From: Sorghum bicolor
Lineage: Eukaryota; Streptophyta; Magnoliopsida; Poales; Poaceae
DNA length: 64,000 nt
Direction: 5' to 3'
Assembly (NCBI RefSeq): GCF_000003195.3
Contig: NC_012873.2
Span: 16,605,202-16,669,201, forward strand
Below, one piece after another: positions 10,931-22,524 of the stretch. Every line of letters starts with the position of its first letter. Position 1 is the stretch's first letter. A program made the position numbers and the translations under genes. The notes beneath the pieces are model-generated. The model had not been told where the DNA came from, searched no databases, and saw only the letters and a program-made list of their open reading frames with translations.

Positions 10931-12584
10931 CGCCATTAACAAAGAAGTTATGATTTAAACAAGATTTCCTATAGTAAAAATAATAGATTTAATCTAAGCT
11001 CAAATTCTAAAAGTTGAAAACATGTATAACAGTGGTACTATCATATAGATTATGCAAAAATAAATCTAACACAATTTGAACGGGTCAAATCAGAGCTAAA
11101 ATGAAGTTTTTATGAGCAAAATAAGATTAGTGGCAATTCTATAATTATTGAAACGTATTTTGAATGTAAATAAAAGATAATCGTAATTTTGGAAGACGCT
11201 AAGGACTACATGTTGAGAACCAAGAAAAGACAGGGTGTCTTTAGCAAATGTTTTGGCCAAAGGGGTATGTTTTGATCTTTGCCGTGGAATCTTAAATTGA
11301 TGATGTAGATTAGATTGGGGTAAAGAGAGGGAGAGGGCAATGATGGTGCATAGTGATCCTGGCAAGGGCGCCATGGCCGGACCTCGTTGGAGTTAGTGAA
11401 TCTAGCACTATGGAGGTTTGTAACCATCTCTTGTAGTAAAGAAATCACCCCTCGCTTCAAGAGTTTACCCTCTTTGACTAGAGAATGAGGAAAAGGAAAG
11501 CCTTCATGGCAAGACCTAACCTTAATGGCATACCTCAACAACATGGACTTAGGCAAGCTAAACAATGGGATAAATAACCATGTCATTGTGTGCTTGTTTA
11601 ATTACATTCTTGTTTTTCACATCTTTGTTGAAGTGTTTTAGGGTTTGTGGTCGATCTACTTAGATTTCCTCGAACTTCTTGTTTTAACTATCGATCTATG
11701 AACTCTACCCCTCCAGGAAGCTAAGAAACCTACTTGCCCTTGATTTCATTCTATAGAATTTTAGTGGAGCTATCTTCTTTCTACGCAGGCGCGACAGTGT
11801 CACCCTATAGGTGCAGTAGTGCCAAACTCTGGTCTAATTGAATTTTGAGTTGAGTTTTTACAGGCCTGTTCACCCCCTCTAGGCCTCCTAGGCTTACCAG
11901 GAGATCCTACATGTCCTCTCTCTTCTCTCTCAGGTCCAGTTAGGATCCGTCCCTCACCATCTCTCTCTCATATATCCTTGGCAACAACAATGACAAACAA
12001 GAACTTGACATGTAAGGAGTCCGGGTCTGGTGTGCTTGCATGCAAGGAGGCCTCAACCTGTGGCCTCACATGCGTCAAACCCAGATCTAATGGCAGTGCA
12101 CATGGGGGGCCTTAGATGGCTCTAATGGGCTCACAACCTCCATAATAGATACGGTGGGGGTAGCCCTGATGAGCGATTGCACACACGCATAGATCTTGTA
12201 GTCGTGGATGGGATCAACAGGGCTATCCATGATTTTCCATTTTTGGTTTTTTATTTAATTAACCAAGGTGGGCATTTCAACCGCTTTGGTAAAAATTGAT
12301 TTACTGTGACCTTTCCATCAAGGCATTTTGAATGCCTGCCTCGTTAAATTTACAGTACTAGTGGTCGTACATGGTTGATAACAAATGAAGTAGTGGTGTA
12401 ATAGTTGTGGGGTCCAAATCCATTTTGGTTCAAAGCCTAGATCATGAACGTTGAGTTCTCCACCAATTAAAGTTGTCATTCCTATTGGAAGATCATGCCT
12501 CTTGTAGTGCTAGAAGATGGTGTTTTCTAAAGATGGTGTCATTGTTAGGCTGGTGCACCCTCAGTTGGCTACCTGTGGGGATGG
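10931..12584. other. Old repeat sequence, mostly unassigned
   Basis: No coding gene seen. Around 11868-11895, 'cctgttcaccccctctaggcctcc' resembles the end of a plus-strand copia LTR with a decayed primer site. Around 12255-12360, imperfect inverted phrases of 'aaccaaggtgggcattt' precede 'acagtactagtg', which resembles a degenerate CACTA terminus. Both readings are tentative. Open frames of 92-126 codons near 11096-11586 (minus) have no recognisable features. Confidence 0.35.
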
Positions 12585-12589
12585 TGACT
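12585..12589. other. Left TSD (tgact) of the solo LTR
   Basis: tgact here and again at 24778-24782, immediately outside the TG..CA ends of the solo LTR. A five-base duplication is standard for LTR retrotransposons. Confidence 0.85.
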
Positions 12590-13559
12590 TGAAAGGTCCA
12601 AATGTCTAGAGGGGGGTGAATAGCCTATTTAAATTTTCTACAAACTCAACTAGACAAGTTGATTAGTAAAACAAATGGCGAAGCTATTCTAGCATTAGCA
12701 CAACTAAGATATGCAAGCCACCTATACAAGTCTAGCAAGAAGGCTAAACACTAAGTCACAACAACACACTATAACTAATGGCTAGCAACACTCCTAACTA
12801 ATAAGAAGACTAAGCTACACAAGCTAAACAACCAGTAAGATGTGCAAGTAAGTAAAGGAGTGAAGAGTGATTGTTATACCAACATTGTATAGTAGATATA
12901 TATCCAACCAATTACTCACAATCACAATCAAAACAGAGAATCCTCGGCAAGAAATGACACAAGATTTTTTACTGAGGTTCACTTGCTTCCTGGCAAGCTA
13001 GTCCTTGTTGTGGCGATACACCCACTTGATGGATCACGAGCTAATTGGCAATTCAAAGCCAAACCCTTAGCGGGTGCCGCACATCGACTCCAAGATGGTG
13101 ATCCTCCAAGCCACGAGCATTCCACTAGAGTAGCCAATTGCGATCTCCTGTGGGGAAGGCTCAAGAACCCCTCACAAATCACTTGGTGAAGCTCGAAACA
13201 ATCTCCAATCATGAGCTCAACATCTCCACTGCTCCAAGCTGTCTAGGGTTCATGAAACACCCAAGAGTAACAAGAAATCCACAGCAAACTCAAGGATCAA
13301 GTGCCACTAGATGCAACTCACTAAGCAATGCACTTGAATCTTACTCAATCTCACTAGGATTAGCAAACAAGCAAGAAGATGAGTGGAGGGAATGTTCTCT
13401 AGCTCAAAGTATGCCTCAAGTGTTCAAAAGTGCAAGAGAGAGCCCCCAAGTCCGGCCACCTTCTATTTATAAGCCCCCTCAACAAATAGAGCTGTTGGCT
13501 CTTTTACTCGACAAAAGTCGAGGGCATCAAATGTGCTGCTAGTGACCCACGGAAGCTAG

Positions 13560-13890
13560 AACCCTGCGTCCGGTGCTCAGATGATAGCAACGTGTTACAC
13601 TTTTTGAAACTCGTGCGTCGATCTCTAACGGTCACTTTCAAACCACCGGACATGGTCAAGTGGGCACCAGGTGCGTCCGGTGCACACCAGACCCGTACGC
13701 AAAGAGGGTGTATTTGATGCTGGGTCACCGGACATGGGCCACCGGACGCTCTCTACGTCCGATGCCGTGAGCGCTTCTGCAGTGAACCACCAGACGCACA
13801 TCACCAGACTCGCTCACATTACTGTGCGTGGGTCCGGTGTGTATACCCCAGCAAGTACCACTCACCGGACGCACAGAGCGCGTTCGGTGC
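13560..13890. repeat. Diverged CCGGACGC-type motif cluster in the LTR
   Basis: Repeated 'caccggacgc', 'gcgtccggtg' and decayed forms ('caccagacgc', 'cgttcggtg') in the solo LTR. They lie upstream of its minus-strand TATA box, so they fall in the U3-like region. The cluster corresponds to the sharper ones at 32700-33090 and 39390-39775; many CpG sites here have become TpG or CpA. Confidence 0.7.
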
Positions 13891-14389
13891 AGCGTCTGAT
13901 GTCTCTGAGGAGAACATTTGGTGAGTGTTTTTGCACTGAAAAACACTCCAGCGACTTCTGTGAAACTTCCATCGACGCAATAGAAAATATACATTTCATT
14001 TTTTCAAAACCCAAACGCCTCTCTACCCTAGGAACTCCACCTCCTTTGCAAAAGTGCTAACACCACCAACTGTCCACCACCAAAGTGCATGTGTGTTAGC
14101 TTTTCATAAACATTTTCCCAAAGGAGTTAGGTTAGCACTTTACTAGATCCTAATGCATATGCTCAAGAGATGGACCTAGTAGCACTTGATTCGAGAGATG
14201 ACCGTGGTTTCCCCTCTTGATATCGGCTATCTATCCTAAAACTAGTCAATCACTTCTCTACTCATCTTAGACCGGCAAAAGCAAAACCTTATGTTTATAC
14301 CTTTAACTTGATCACTTAACTCCTTGTCCATCACCATGATCTCTACTCCATGCTTCATCTCTTAGTAATCATGTGGCCACCTTTCCATG

Positions 14390-14407
14390 CACTACAAGAA
14401 TTTGTGG
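14390..14407 (+). repeat. CACTA element C left terminal inverted repeat
   Basis: CACTACAAGAATTTGTGG. The right terminus (24647-24665, complement) shares CACTACAAGAA and then diverges, a short TIR as usual for this class. Confidence 0.85.
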
Positions 14408-15060
14408 CTTTGTTGACGGACTGAAATCGTCATATAAAGAACCAAAACTGTCATAAAAGGAACTTTATGACAAAAAAGCTGTCGTCATACAAGTCGTCAC
14501 AAAAGCTCCGTCATAAAAAATATTATGACGATTGTATGTGCTGGCATCACAAAAGACCACGATCTTTTATGACGGACAATTTTACAGTCGTCACATAATG
14601 TAGAATTTAATGATGCTATATACCGTCACATATTTGTGGTCAACGCGTCATATAACCTTGTGATCCGTCATAACAAAAAAAGTACCGTTTCGTTTAGTAG
14701 CCTTTTTTGTGACGCCGGTCAACGTCACATAATATTTCATGACATTTTTGTCTTCGTCTTGTTTGTGTTTCAGATGGTGCGGGGAGCAGATATTTTGTGA
14801 CAGACATTAACGTCATATATTAATTTATGACAATGTATTTTCGTCTAGTTTTGGGTGTCGGGAAAGGCACCGAGGCGACATTTTGTGACGGATAGTTGTG
14901 TCATGATACATTATATGACAGTTAACCTAGGTCATGTTTTGTACAGGGTGGGAGACATGTTGTGACGAACAGTGGTGTCATACTACATCATCACAAAAAC
15001 GTCCTTGCATATTCAGTGACGAATGCCACACAGATCACTGACCTGTCATCAAAGGTCATT
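14408..15060. repeat. CACTA element C left subterminal repeats
   Basis: Many short copies of 'cgtcata', 'cgtcaca' and 'tatgacg/tgtgacg' in both orientations at irregular spacing of about 20-50 bp, for example 14426, 14471, 14522, 14593 and 14708. They are the counterpart of the cluster at 24400-24650 and are the presumed TNPA binding sites. Confidence 0.8.
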
Positions 15061-15388
15061 CAATCACATGAATATCAGAATCAGATTCCATCATCTAGCA
15101 TACACCACACTGCTTTCATAGCTCACAAGTCATACACAACTGAGTCAATCCATCATACACATAAATTACAAATGATAACAAGTTTAACAGGTTCTCCCAA
15201 CTTCACCTTACACACAAAGTGTAAGGTTCCATCAACCAAGTTCAAACTCCAGCACAACAAAACAGGTTCAAACATAGCACCATATAGTTCTCACAACACA
15301 CCACACCACACAGGTTTAGACTACACAAAGTTCCAACAGAGAAAAGTTTGTTCCAACAGAGACAAGCTGAGGCACATATGCATTACCT

Positions 15389-18232
15389 TCATCCATTTCT
15401 CTGAAGGTTTAGCATAGCTCGCAGTAGTTGATTGGTCTCTTCGAACTTGTTCTTCATCTCTTCTTGGGTCTGGCGCAACAAAGACTGGTTTTCTTCAAGA
15501 GAGGCCTGCTGAGCTCGAAGTTGTGCTTGTAACTCTTCCTGCTTCCTAGCAGCTTCTTCTCTTTCTGCTTGGAGTTGTTCTTCAAATTGAGCTTGCAGGC
15601 GGGCCTCTACTGCCGCTGCTGAGGATCGGGCAGCCTTCTGCGCTTTGGTGACACCAATGTTTGGAAGGAAGGTCGAGGAACGACTGATCTGGCTCAGACT
15701 ATCAGCAACAATCTGGGTTGGAGACTTTGATGGTTCTCCTTCTTCTGGTTCTCTGGCCTTCTCCGCAACCATTTGTGCCTACATAGAATGATTTCACTTC
15801 AAAACAATGCCATACAACAGGGTTCAACCATACTTGAATTTTAGTACGTTCCATTTATGCAATAATTTTGAACTTACATATAATTCCTCTGCAAGTGGAG
15901 TACAACCATTGTGGGGACTGTTCATACATTCTCCAAAGAACTCAATAGGATCTGGCTCCATGTTGTTGTACTTTGGCCACTGCAGCATGTAAACAAATAA
16001 TTTACAATGATTTACAAGAAGGTTAAGTGAGGGGTGGACAAACATGGCATTATTTGTACATGTGAACAACAGGATCCCACACTATGTCAGCACTACATCA
16101 TCACAAGTCCATCATTTTCTATAACACATGCATGTATGAATCTTCACCAAAAGAGCAGCATCATATTATGGTTGTCTGTGCTTGAAAAGCAGATTGCAAT
16201 CCAGAAATAAACAGAGCATGTGGTAACTTGACATTTAAGAAGCACTAGATAACAACTATGCTACAAATCCATCATTTCCTATAACACATTCATGTATGAA
16301 TTTTCACAGAAATAGCAGGATCATGCATAGGCTAGTCCGTGCTTGAAAAGCAGATGTCAACCCAGAAATAATTGGAGCATACAAAAGATATTGTTTACCA
16401 GGCTATAACGATGGGCAATGTAGGACCTAGATCCTGTCTTTTGGTGAAGCTGCACTAGCCCCCGGTTTACTTTATTCTTGTCACTTTTCTCCTGCACCAC
16501 AAATGCAATAAAATGTTTTCACTTATGTGGACATAGCTTAAATTGCATATTAACAATAAAAGATAATGCATGGCATTGACCTGATTCTTTGGGTCACACC
16601 AGTACTCTACTAGCTTGATCCAATCTTGTTTCTTCATCTTAGGTGGAGGTGGTTTGGCCAACATCTGTTCTAATGTCAATGATGGATTGAAGTACTTCTT
16701 TTTAAGGTTGTACCTGTACTACCGTACTCCCCTCTTAACGATATCTGTACATGCATCTTTGCATGGTCCCTCTGCCGTGACTTGGACATCCAACCTTGTC
16801 TACAGCCACACAAATCAGTTAATAGACACAAGATTATGCATAGGAGTACAAGAGTACAAGAAAGTATTGGGTTTCAAAAAGTTTCTCACCGCCACTTTGT
16901 CAAGAACTTTTTGTACTTCTACAGGCCCCTGATCTTTTTCATAAAGCTTCCAAGAGGTGTAGATAGGGAGCTGGTCCCTAACTGCAACACCAGTTTCTGA
17001 TGCCAGCTTTGCAGCCTGAAGTGGGATATCAGGTCTCTTCTTCCCTTCAGCCACTTGGATAGGCAGCTTGTTTCCTTTCCTTACCAGCCTCTCTAAGCCA
17101 AGACCAATGGTTTTCTTCCGGGGCTCCCTGCGGCGCACTGCAATGGCAAATAATAATAAAAGTGTGTTCATATAGCAATAACCAGAGTAAATATGTGTTG
17201 CAGGGAATAATGCTTGGACAATGTGTTCACCTGGAACCAAGTCAGTATTATGGCCCTCTGAATTTGCAGCATCAACTTGGTCAGCAAACTCATTTATGTC
17301 ATTGCTTTGCCTAGAGCTTTGTCCACCTGGTGAGGTGTCATTAAGTGCTGGTTGGGTGACACTAATTGTGGGTGTAGGTTCCCGAGCTAGAGTAGTAGTA
17401 TGCCCACTGGTTGCTCGGGGCACTGATGAGGCTGAAATGACAGGGTTTGCAACAGGCTCAGAACAGGCTGCAGATGCATTGGTTAGATTAGGACTCGACA
17501 TTGTGCTTGTAATAGGGGCAGACATGGTTGGGATTAATCTGGTGTTTTGTAGATTACTAGGCACTGTGCTAGTAGTTTCAGTGGTACGGGTCTGGCTGTC
17601 GCTTGCACTTAGTTGGGCTTGCAGTTGGGTGGCACTGCGAATGGCAGTAGGTTTAGGGATGGGCTTTGAATTATTCTTTGTAGGCAATGGTAGTCTCTCT
17701 CTAGGCGGTGGACGGCCTGCAGACGAAGGCATGAGTGCTTGGGATCTAGTCATTCTGGATGGTGTTTGTGGTTGGTTGGTAAGGGCAGCAAATGCCCCTG
17801 CCTTTTTCTTCTTCGCAGGCCGGGTTCCTGGAACCATCTCTCGTACCTGGCAAGAGAAACATGAATGTTGACAGTTAGATAAGACAGTGTGAGATGGATT
17901 AGATGAGTACAATGAAGTACATGTTTCAAATAAGTTGGTTAGAAACATCGTCACTGTCAAGTAATGCATCTCACCTCATTAGCCACCCCATCATTATCTA
18001 GGTCATCAGAAGCATCATCACTATCAGATTGGTTATCTATGTCAGATGTTGGTTCATAATCAATGTCAGAGCCTGAATTGTGGCTTTCTACTGTCTTCCT
18101 TAAGCCCTTTGCCTTTTTTGTGAAAACATCATTAACCTGCTTAGTTAATATAGGAATACCAAGAGACAGGAAATGTTCCTGAATTCTCTTTACGTTTGCA
18201 TCCCTCTCCTGCTCATACTTTGGTTTTGCCAT
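15389..18232 (-). CDS. CACTA TNPA-like protein (Transposase_24, Ptta/En/Spm type), one premature stop
   Basis: Seven exons with GT..AG borders read in one phase on the minus strand: 18232-17975, 17846-17231, 17137-16890, 16799-16581, 16491-16399, 15979-15878 and 15778-15389, about 641 codons. Start chosen at MAKPKYEQERD. Order: acidic Asp/Ser-rich N-terminus, a basic then Ser/Thr/Pro-rich linker (exon 2), a conserved core over exons 3-6 (GVAVRDQLPIYTSWK, NLKKKYFNPS, GSRSYIAHRY, PDPIEFFGEC), and a C-terminal coiled coil rich in Gln/Glu/Ala (exon 7). The core matches the second protein of CACTA elements, which binds subterminal repeats and helps the TNP2 transposase. A TAG at 16719-16721 in exon 4, where Gln is expected, interrupts the frame, so this copy is probably inactive. 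It diverges from the TNP2 remnant across the GC-rich block at 18770-19430. Confidence 0.8.
16090..16385. repeat. 160 bp imperfect duplication in a TNPA intron
   Basis: The phrase 'tccatcattttctataac' at 16108 recurs with one change at 16268, and the following 110 bp ('gtgcttgaaaagcagat', 'ccagaaataa') recur in order. It lies in the intron between exons 5 and 6. Confidence 0.85.
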
Positions 18233-18769
18233 TCTTGTATTACTAAGTATGAGCAAACACAGGGAGTAGCAGAAACTGGTTTCAGTTTCTGTAAATGAGT
18301 AGAAGGAAAAACTAACATATTAGGAAAAACTTGTTTTACATTGTATAAAGTATGTAAAATAATAGACTATCTATGACATGTCAGCAATTAAGAAGCATGA
18401 ATGGAAGAACAGGGCATTGCAAGATAATTTGTATCATTTTTGTACCCTAATCAATCATGACATGTCTATGAACTAAGCATAGTGAATAGCATAGTAATGC
18501 TGATATTCAATTTCTAGCTACAAGGTCCTATTCTAGCTGGAAGCTAAATTCAAGATTTACATGTACATGTCCAATTTTTGTCCAAGTATAGGGCCAAGCC
18601 AACTGAATATGTGTCTAAGTATAGGACCAACACAAAAAGCATGTAGCGATGGTCAGTACACCCCTATCACTACTCGGTGGTCAGCAGTGCCACAACAACA
18701 GAAAATGCATGCATCTATATCCATGACCACAACAAAAACAACAAATAGAAGAGGAAACAGAGCTGACAA

Positions 18770-19430
18770 CCTTTGCAGTTCGCGGAAGCAGAGCTGAGAG
18801 AGGTGCTGCTGAGTAGGTGTCTTGAGCTACTTGGTGGATTCGACGGTGCGGCAGAGCGGCGTGGGATGCGGCGGCGGGGGAGCAGTGTGGGATGCGGCTT
18901 GGTGGGTCTAGCTCTCTCTGGCTTGGTGCCGGCGCGTCCTCCAGCTAAGTTCCAGGGTGGGCGGATCCCATTCTCGGCGGGATTGGCGGATCCGGCGGTG
19001 CGACGGAGCGGTGTGGGCTGCGGTGGCGGGGGAGCGGCGTGGGATGCGGCTTGGTGGGGTTAGCTCTCTCCGGCTTGGTGCTTGGCGCCTCCTCCGGCTA
19101 AGTTCCATGGTGGGAGTAGGATCCCATTCTCGGCAGGATTGGCGGATCCGGCGGTGCGGGGGAGCGGCGTGGGATGCGGCGTCGGGCGACGGCGGGGATG
19201 CGGCGACGGGCGGCGTCGGATGCGGAGCTAGGTCTAGGTTTGGAGTGGGAATGGACTGGTTTTGAGAGGCGGCGGCGGGTTCGGCGGCGGTGGAGCGGCG
19301 GCGGGTTCGGCGGCGGTGGAGCGATGGCGGCGGGCGGAGCTAGGTCTAGGTTTTCAGAGGGAGGTGAATGCGGCGGGTGCGGCAGAAGAGGGAGGTGAAG
19401 GCAGGTGGGGAATTTTGAGCTCGGGGCGGG
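18770..19430. promoter_or_regulatory. GC-rich, internally repeated block between divergent CACTA genes
   Basis: A GC-rich island separates the start of the TNPA-like gene (18232, minus) from the TNP2 remnant (19669, plus). It holds about two copies of a unit of 152-156 bp: 'gggatgcggcttggtgg' at 18889 and 19041, 'ggatcccattctcggc' at 18963 and 19119. Its many open frames on both strands follow from composition and the repeat. Position suggests a bidirectional promoter and leader region; no core promoter element was pinned down. Confidence 0.5.
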
Positions 19431-19668
19431 ATGTAGTGTCGGGCCCGCCTGTCACTGGTAGTAGCCTTGGCGGGAGGGGGCAGCGTTTGGGTACTGAAAA
19501 TTTGGTCTGGCGCATGGACCCATGAAAATTTGGTCTGAATAACTGTGAAGAGGTTGATGAATACAAAGAGTGAGTAATTCCAGCCATTTCATTTGACTCA
19601 TGCTTATTCAATACTACTAGTGTCCCAAAATAACTAAGTATGTTCTTCCTTTGCAGCATCTATAGCGC

Positions 19669-20661
19669 AGAACTACAACAACTAGGGGTAAACGATGTTG
19701 ATAAAACGATGTCAACACAATTTGCTACATGGTTTGAGGAACATGTGTGTGCAACTTGTACATAGAGAATTTGTTTGTTTGTTTATGGTACAACACAATT
19801 TGAAACTAACTTATTTTAATTTGTTTTGTTTTGAACCTACAGATTACCAATTTGAAATACTAAGGCACAGCACAAGTTGATGATGACTTGTACTCACTAG
19901 CATGTCGGCCGGATCCGCGAGTGCGTTCGTACACAGCTTGTATAATCAATGGGGTACGGTACCACACTTTGGCTCGTGACGAACACAGGAAGACACATAA
20001 CTCCACCATAAAAAGTCCAGGTACTCATGGTGATGACACAATTGACTTCTATGGGACAATCACAGACATTATTGAGTTGACTTACAATAAGAACATCAAT
20101 GGGCGTAGGACTGTTGTCTTATTACGGTGTGAGTGGTACCATCTAGAGGGAAGGACATACTAGATGAAAAATGATGGTTACTTCAAGAGCATAAACATCA
20201 AAGGCCGATGGTATAAGGATGACCCTTACATTATAGCCACAGATGCTTCACAAGTATTTCTCTTGGAAGATACAAAGTTAGGCCCAAGTTGGCGAGTGCT
20301 ACAAGAATTTGGCCACCGACATATATTTGATGTTGAAGAGAATGACACAAACCAGCCAATTCAAGAACAGGTACAGATGAGATGTCAGGAGGCATACCAA
20401 GAGGAGAATATTTCAACTGAAGATGGTGCAGTGAGAGACATTGATCATGATTTGGATTTGTTGCTCATGGATAATGAACCAGGGAGCCCTATTAGTAGAG
20501 ACCTTGTGGAGAGCCTTCGGCGACAGCCACATACTGCTCGAGGTGATGAAGCAGTTGACATAGCTGAAGATGGAGATGAAGATGAAGATGAAACCTGGCT
20601 TGAGTACCATAGTCCAGTAGAAGACAATACTTCAGAAGATGAAGACAATGATGATGACTGA
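19669..20661 (+). pseudogene. TNP2 transposase C-terminal remnant (DUF4216), element C
   Basis: A first segment (19669-19764) reads ELQQLGVNDVDK then FATWFEEHV. After an intron-like gap the frame resumes near 19874 with DDLYSLACRPDPRVRSYTA and continues through DFYGTITDIIELTY, LLRCEWYHLEG, YKDDPYIIATDASQVFLLED and an acidic tail ending at 20661. This is the DUF4216 module of TNP2. A TAG at 20161-20163 interrupts the frame between GRTY and MKNDG. The upstream TNP2 catalytic domain is absent, so this is the leftover of an internal deletion. The C-terminus is very acidic (Asp/Glu runs). Confidence 0.8.
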
Positions 20662-21115
20662 TTTTGTTGTATTTGAATCATGCTACTACATGCTTCTATT
20701 GTATTTGAATCATGCTACTGCATGTTATTTGAACTGTGAAATTGTAAGACCATATATGCAGTGATACATTTTTAGTGATTTCTTGATGTGTGATGCAAGT
20801 GACAGTGCCCAGAATTCATTCACTTGATGCAAATATATAGTGTCCAGCTTCATGACACATGATACTGTCATGTAATGCCAATGATTTGTCATGGAATGTA
20901 TAAAAGTCGTCACAAAATGTACTGGCTGGAAGATTATGTCACATGCTGCCATAATTCATGCCAAACAGGCTACACAACAAACCACAAGGGATATTTATTT
21001 CCAACATACAGATAACATGCAGACAAGAGATGTCCAAGGGCACAAAGGCCCATACAACAGTCATAGCCAAATCTAGCATAAGAGGTTCCACTACACCATT
21101 CTCTTGAACACACAC
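20662..21115. other. Intergenic stretch between convergent CACTA genes
   Basis: AT-rich 3' flank shared by the TNP2 remnant and the GRF gene. It contains a short direct repeat ('gtatttgaatcatgctact' at about 20668 and 20700). No gene seen. Confidence 0.5.
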
Positions 21116-21737
21116 CTACTTGAACACAACAGCTACCACCACACAGATGGCCAACACCAGGAATAGTGTTACATTGACACAACCACAAACAAGACAAATG
21201 CAACTGCCCATGCCATCTCTGTTCTTGCCAACTTTGTCCTCCATCGACTTCAAATTTTTCTCTAAGCTATCAAGTCTTCCCACAACCTCAGGAACTTCGG
21301 TTGTCGAAGATGCGGAAGATAGATATCCATTGTCGTGAAGGTACACTACATATTCTTCCTCGAACCAATACCTCATGCATCTCGACTGCATACAAAAAAA
21401 ACGAAAAGACAATGAGTTTTAGGCTGACAAGACTCAAATTGACCAATGCAAATTTAACAACTTCACTCACATTAACATGAGTCTTCCTAGGACACTTGAA
21501 ATATCTCCTTCCCTCATTAACCCCCGACTTGGTAATGGCACTAAACACCCTCACGTCATTGCAATCTGGGCAGAATATCAATGGCAACCCGGTGGCATTA
21601 TCGGTCACCGCCTCCGGATCGAAACCAGTGGCCATACTGCCTGCAGCAACAACAGCTAGCGGTTGAGCCTGCACGACATTCCTACCTGTGCTTGAACGGC
21701 GATTGAGACCGGTAGATGATGAAGCCTGCGACATCAT
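21116..21737 (-). CDS. GRF-type zinc-finger protein with coiled coil and C-terminal membrane anchor
   Basis: Two exons, 21737-21471 and 21385-21116, GT..AG, in phase, giving about 178 residues with no internal stop. Start is the MMSQASSS pair. Residues about 1-50 are low-complexity. Next comes LIFCPDCNDVRVF, then NEGRRYFKCP, and across the splice site CMRYWFEEEY: the CPxC...GR.F..C...C...W layout of the GRF zinc finger (zf-GRF), found in plant proteins of the At4g04775 kind. A short heptad-like helix (VVGRLDSLEKNLKSMEDKV) and a hydrophobic C-terminal segment (TLFLVLAICVVVAVVF) follow, suggesting a tail-anchored protein. GRF fingers bind single-stranded nucleic acid in other proteins. The gene lies wholly inside CACTA element C, so it is captured or co-opted cargo. 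Its intact frame contrasts with the broken transposition genes. Confidence 0.7.
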
Positions 21738-21939
21738 CACTAGAAACAACAGATATTCATTAGAACAAGCACATCAAGTAGGGGGAGATGAGCAGGGGGG
21801 TGGGGATGAGGGCGCCACTGCCCAGAAATGGATTGGGGCCAGCAGGAGCACGAAGGCGCGCGCACATGGATCGGGAGGAGGAAGAGGGTCGGGTGGCACC
21901 TGGGGAGTGTGGAAGCTACCTCGCCCGACGACCTCCGCC

Positions 21940-22335
21940 TCCGCTCTTCGCCTCCAACGGCCGCTCGCTCGTCGCCGTGGGAGATGGAAATGGCGATGGG
22001 GATTTGGCTCGGGTTGTTGGGGGGATGGAGAGGAGAATGAGCTCGCCCGCCGCCCGCTCGCCGTCTTCCGCGCCTCCACCTCCGCCTCCGACGGCCGCTC
22101 GCTCATCGGAGAAGATGGGGATGAGGACCGTTGGGGCAGGGGGTTGGGGAAAATGGGGCTCGGGTTGTTGGGGGGAAGGGGAGGAGGATGAGCTCGCCCG
22201 CCGCCCGCTCGCCGTCTTCCGAGCCTCCGCCTGCGCCTGCGCCTCCGCCGCCCGCTCGCTCGTCGGAGAAAATGGGGATGAGGACCGTTGGGCAGGGGGA
22301 TTGGGGAAAATGGGGAGGAAGCCTTGGGCCCACTG
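21940..22335. repeat. GC-rich tandem repeat, unit about 150 bp
   Basis: 'gagctcgcccgccgcccgct' recurs at about 22040 and 22189, 'gatggggatgaggaccgttg' at 22113 and 22269, and 'ggccgctcgctc' at about 21958 and 22092. About 2.5 units. It lies upstream of the GRF gene (read leftward), so it may be its promoter. Long open frames on both strands here (up to about 199 codons) follow the repeat and are not accepted as genes. Confidence 0.75.
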
Positions 22336-22376
22336 GCAGGGTACAAAAAAATTATTAAAAAATATTAAAAAAAATC

Positions 22377-22447
22377 GCCCGCGATAGGGCTCGAACCGGA
22401 GACCTCATGCTCCTCGGGCTCCTGTCTTAACCAATGCGCTATAGTAG
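22377..22447 (-). repeat. tRNA-like module 1 (A box/B box)
   Basis: On the minus strand: an A-box-like TAGCGCATTGGTTAAG, then GAGGTCTCCGGTTCGAGCCC with a perfect B box (GGTTCGAGCC). The T-arm and acceptor stems do not pair well, so this is not a working tRNA. It resembles the head of a tRNA-derived SINE or a decayed tRNA. A second copy follows at 22525. Confidence 0.6.
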
Positions 22448-22524
22448 AGGATCTGTTGAAGTAAGTAGAAAATTTTATATAAAGAATCAGTATTCCTTAA
22501 TTTCTACAAAATTTCCAAAAAAAT

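Noticed and set aside
12255..12365. CACTA terminus ('acagtactagtg') with 'aaccaaggtgggcat' repeats
   Set aside because: Suggestive, but there is only one end, no TSD and few repeat units; mentioned only within the unassigned segment.
13138..13542. Plus-strand frame of 134 codons
   Set aside because: It lies in the inverted solo LTR and has no homologous open frame in the plus-strand LTR copies.
17221..17871. Plus-strand open frame of 216 codons
   Set aside because: It is antisense to exon 2 of the TNPA-like gene, whose splice sites and family motifs support the minus strand; the openness is a shadow of that exon's composition.
21774..22387. Long open frames on both strands (up to 199 codons)
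   Set aside because: They lie in a GC-rich 150 bp tandem repeat, are open in several frames at once, are Pro/Arg/Ser or Gly-rich, and lack domains.
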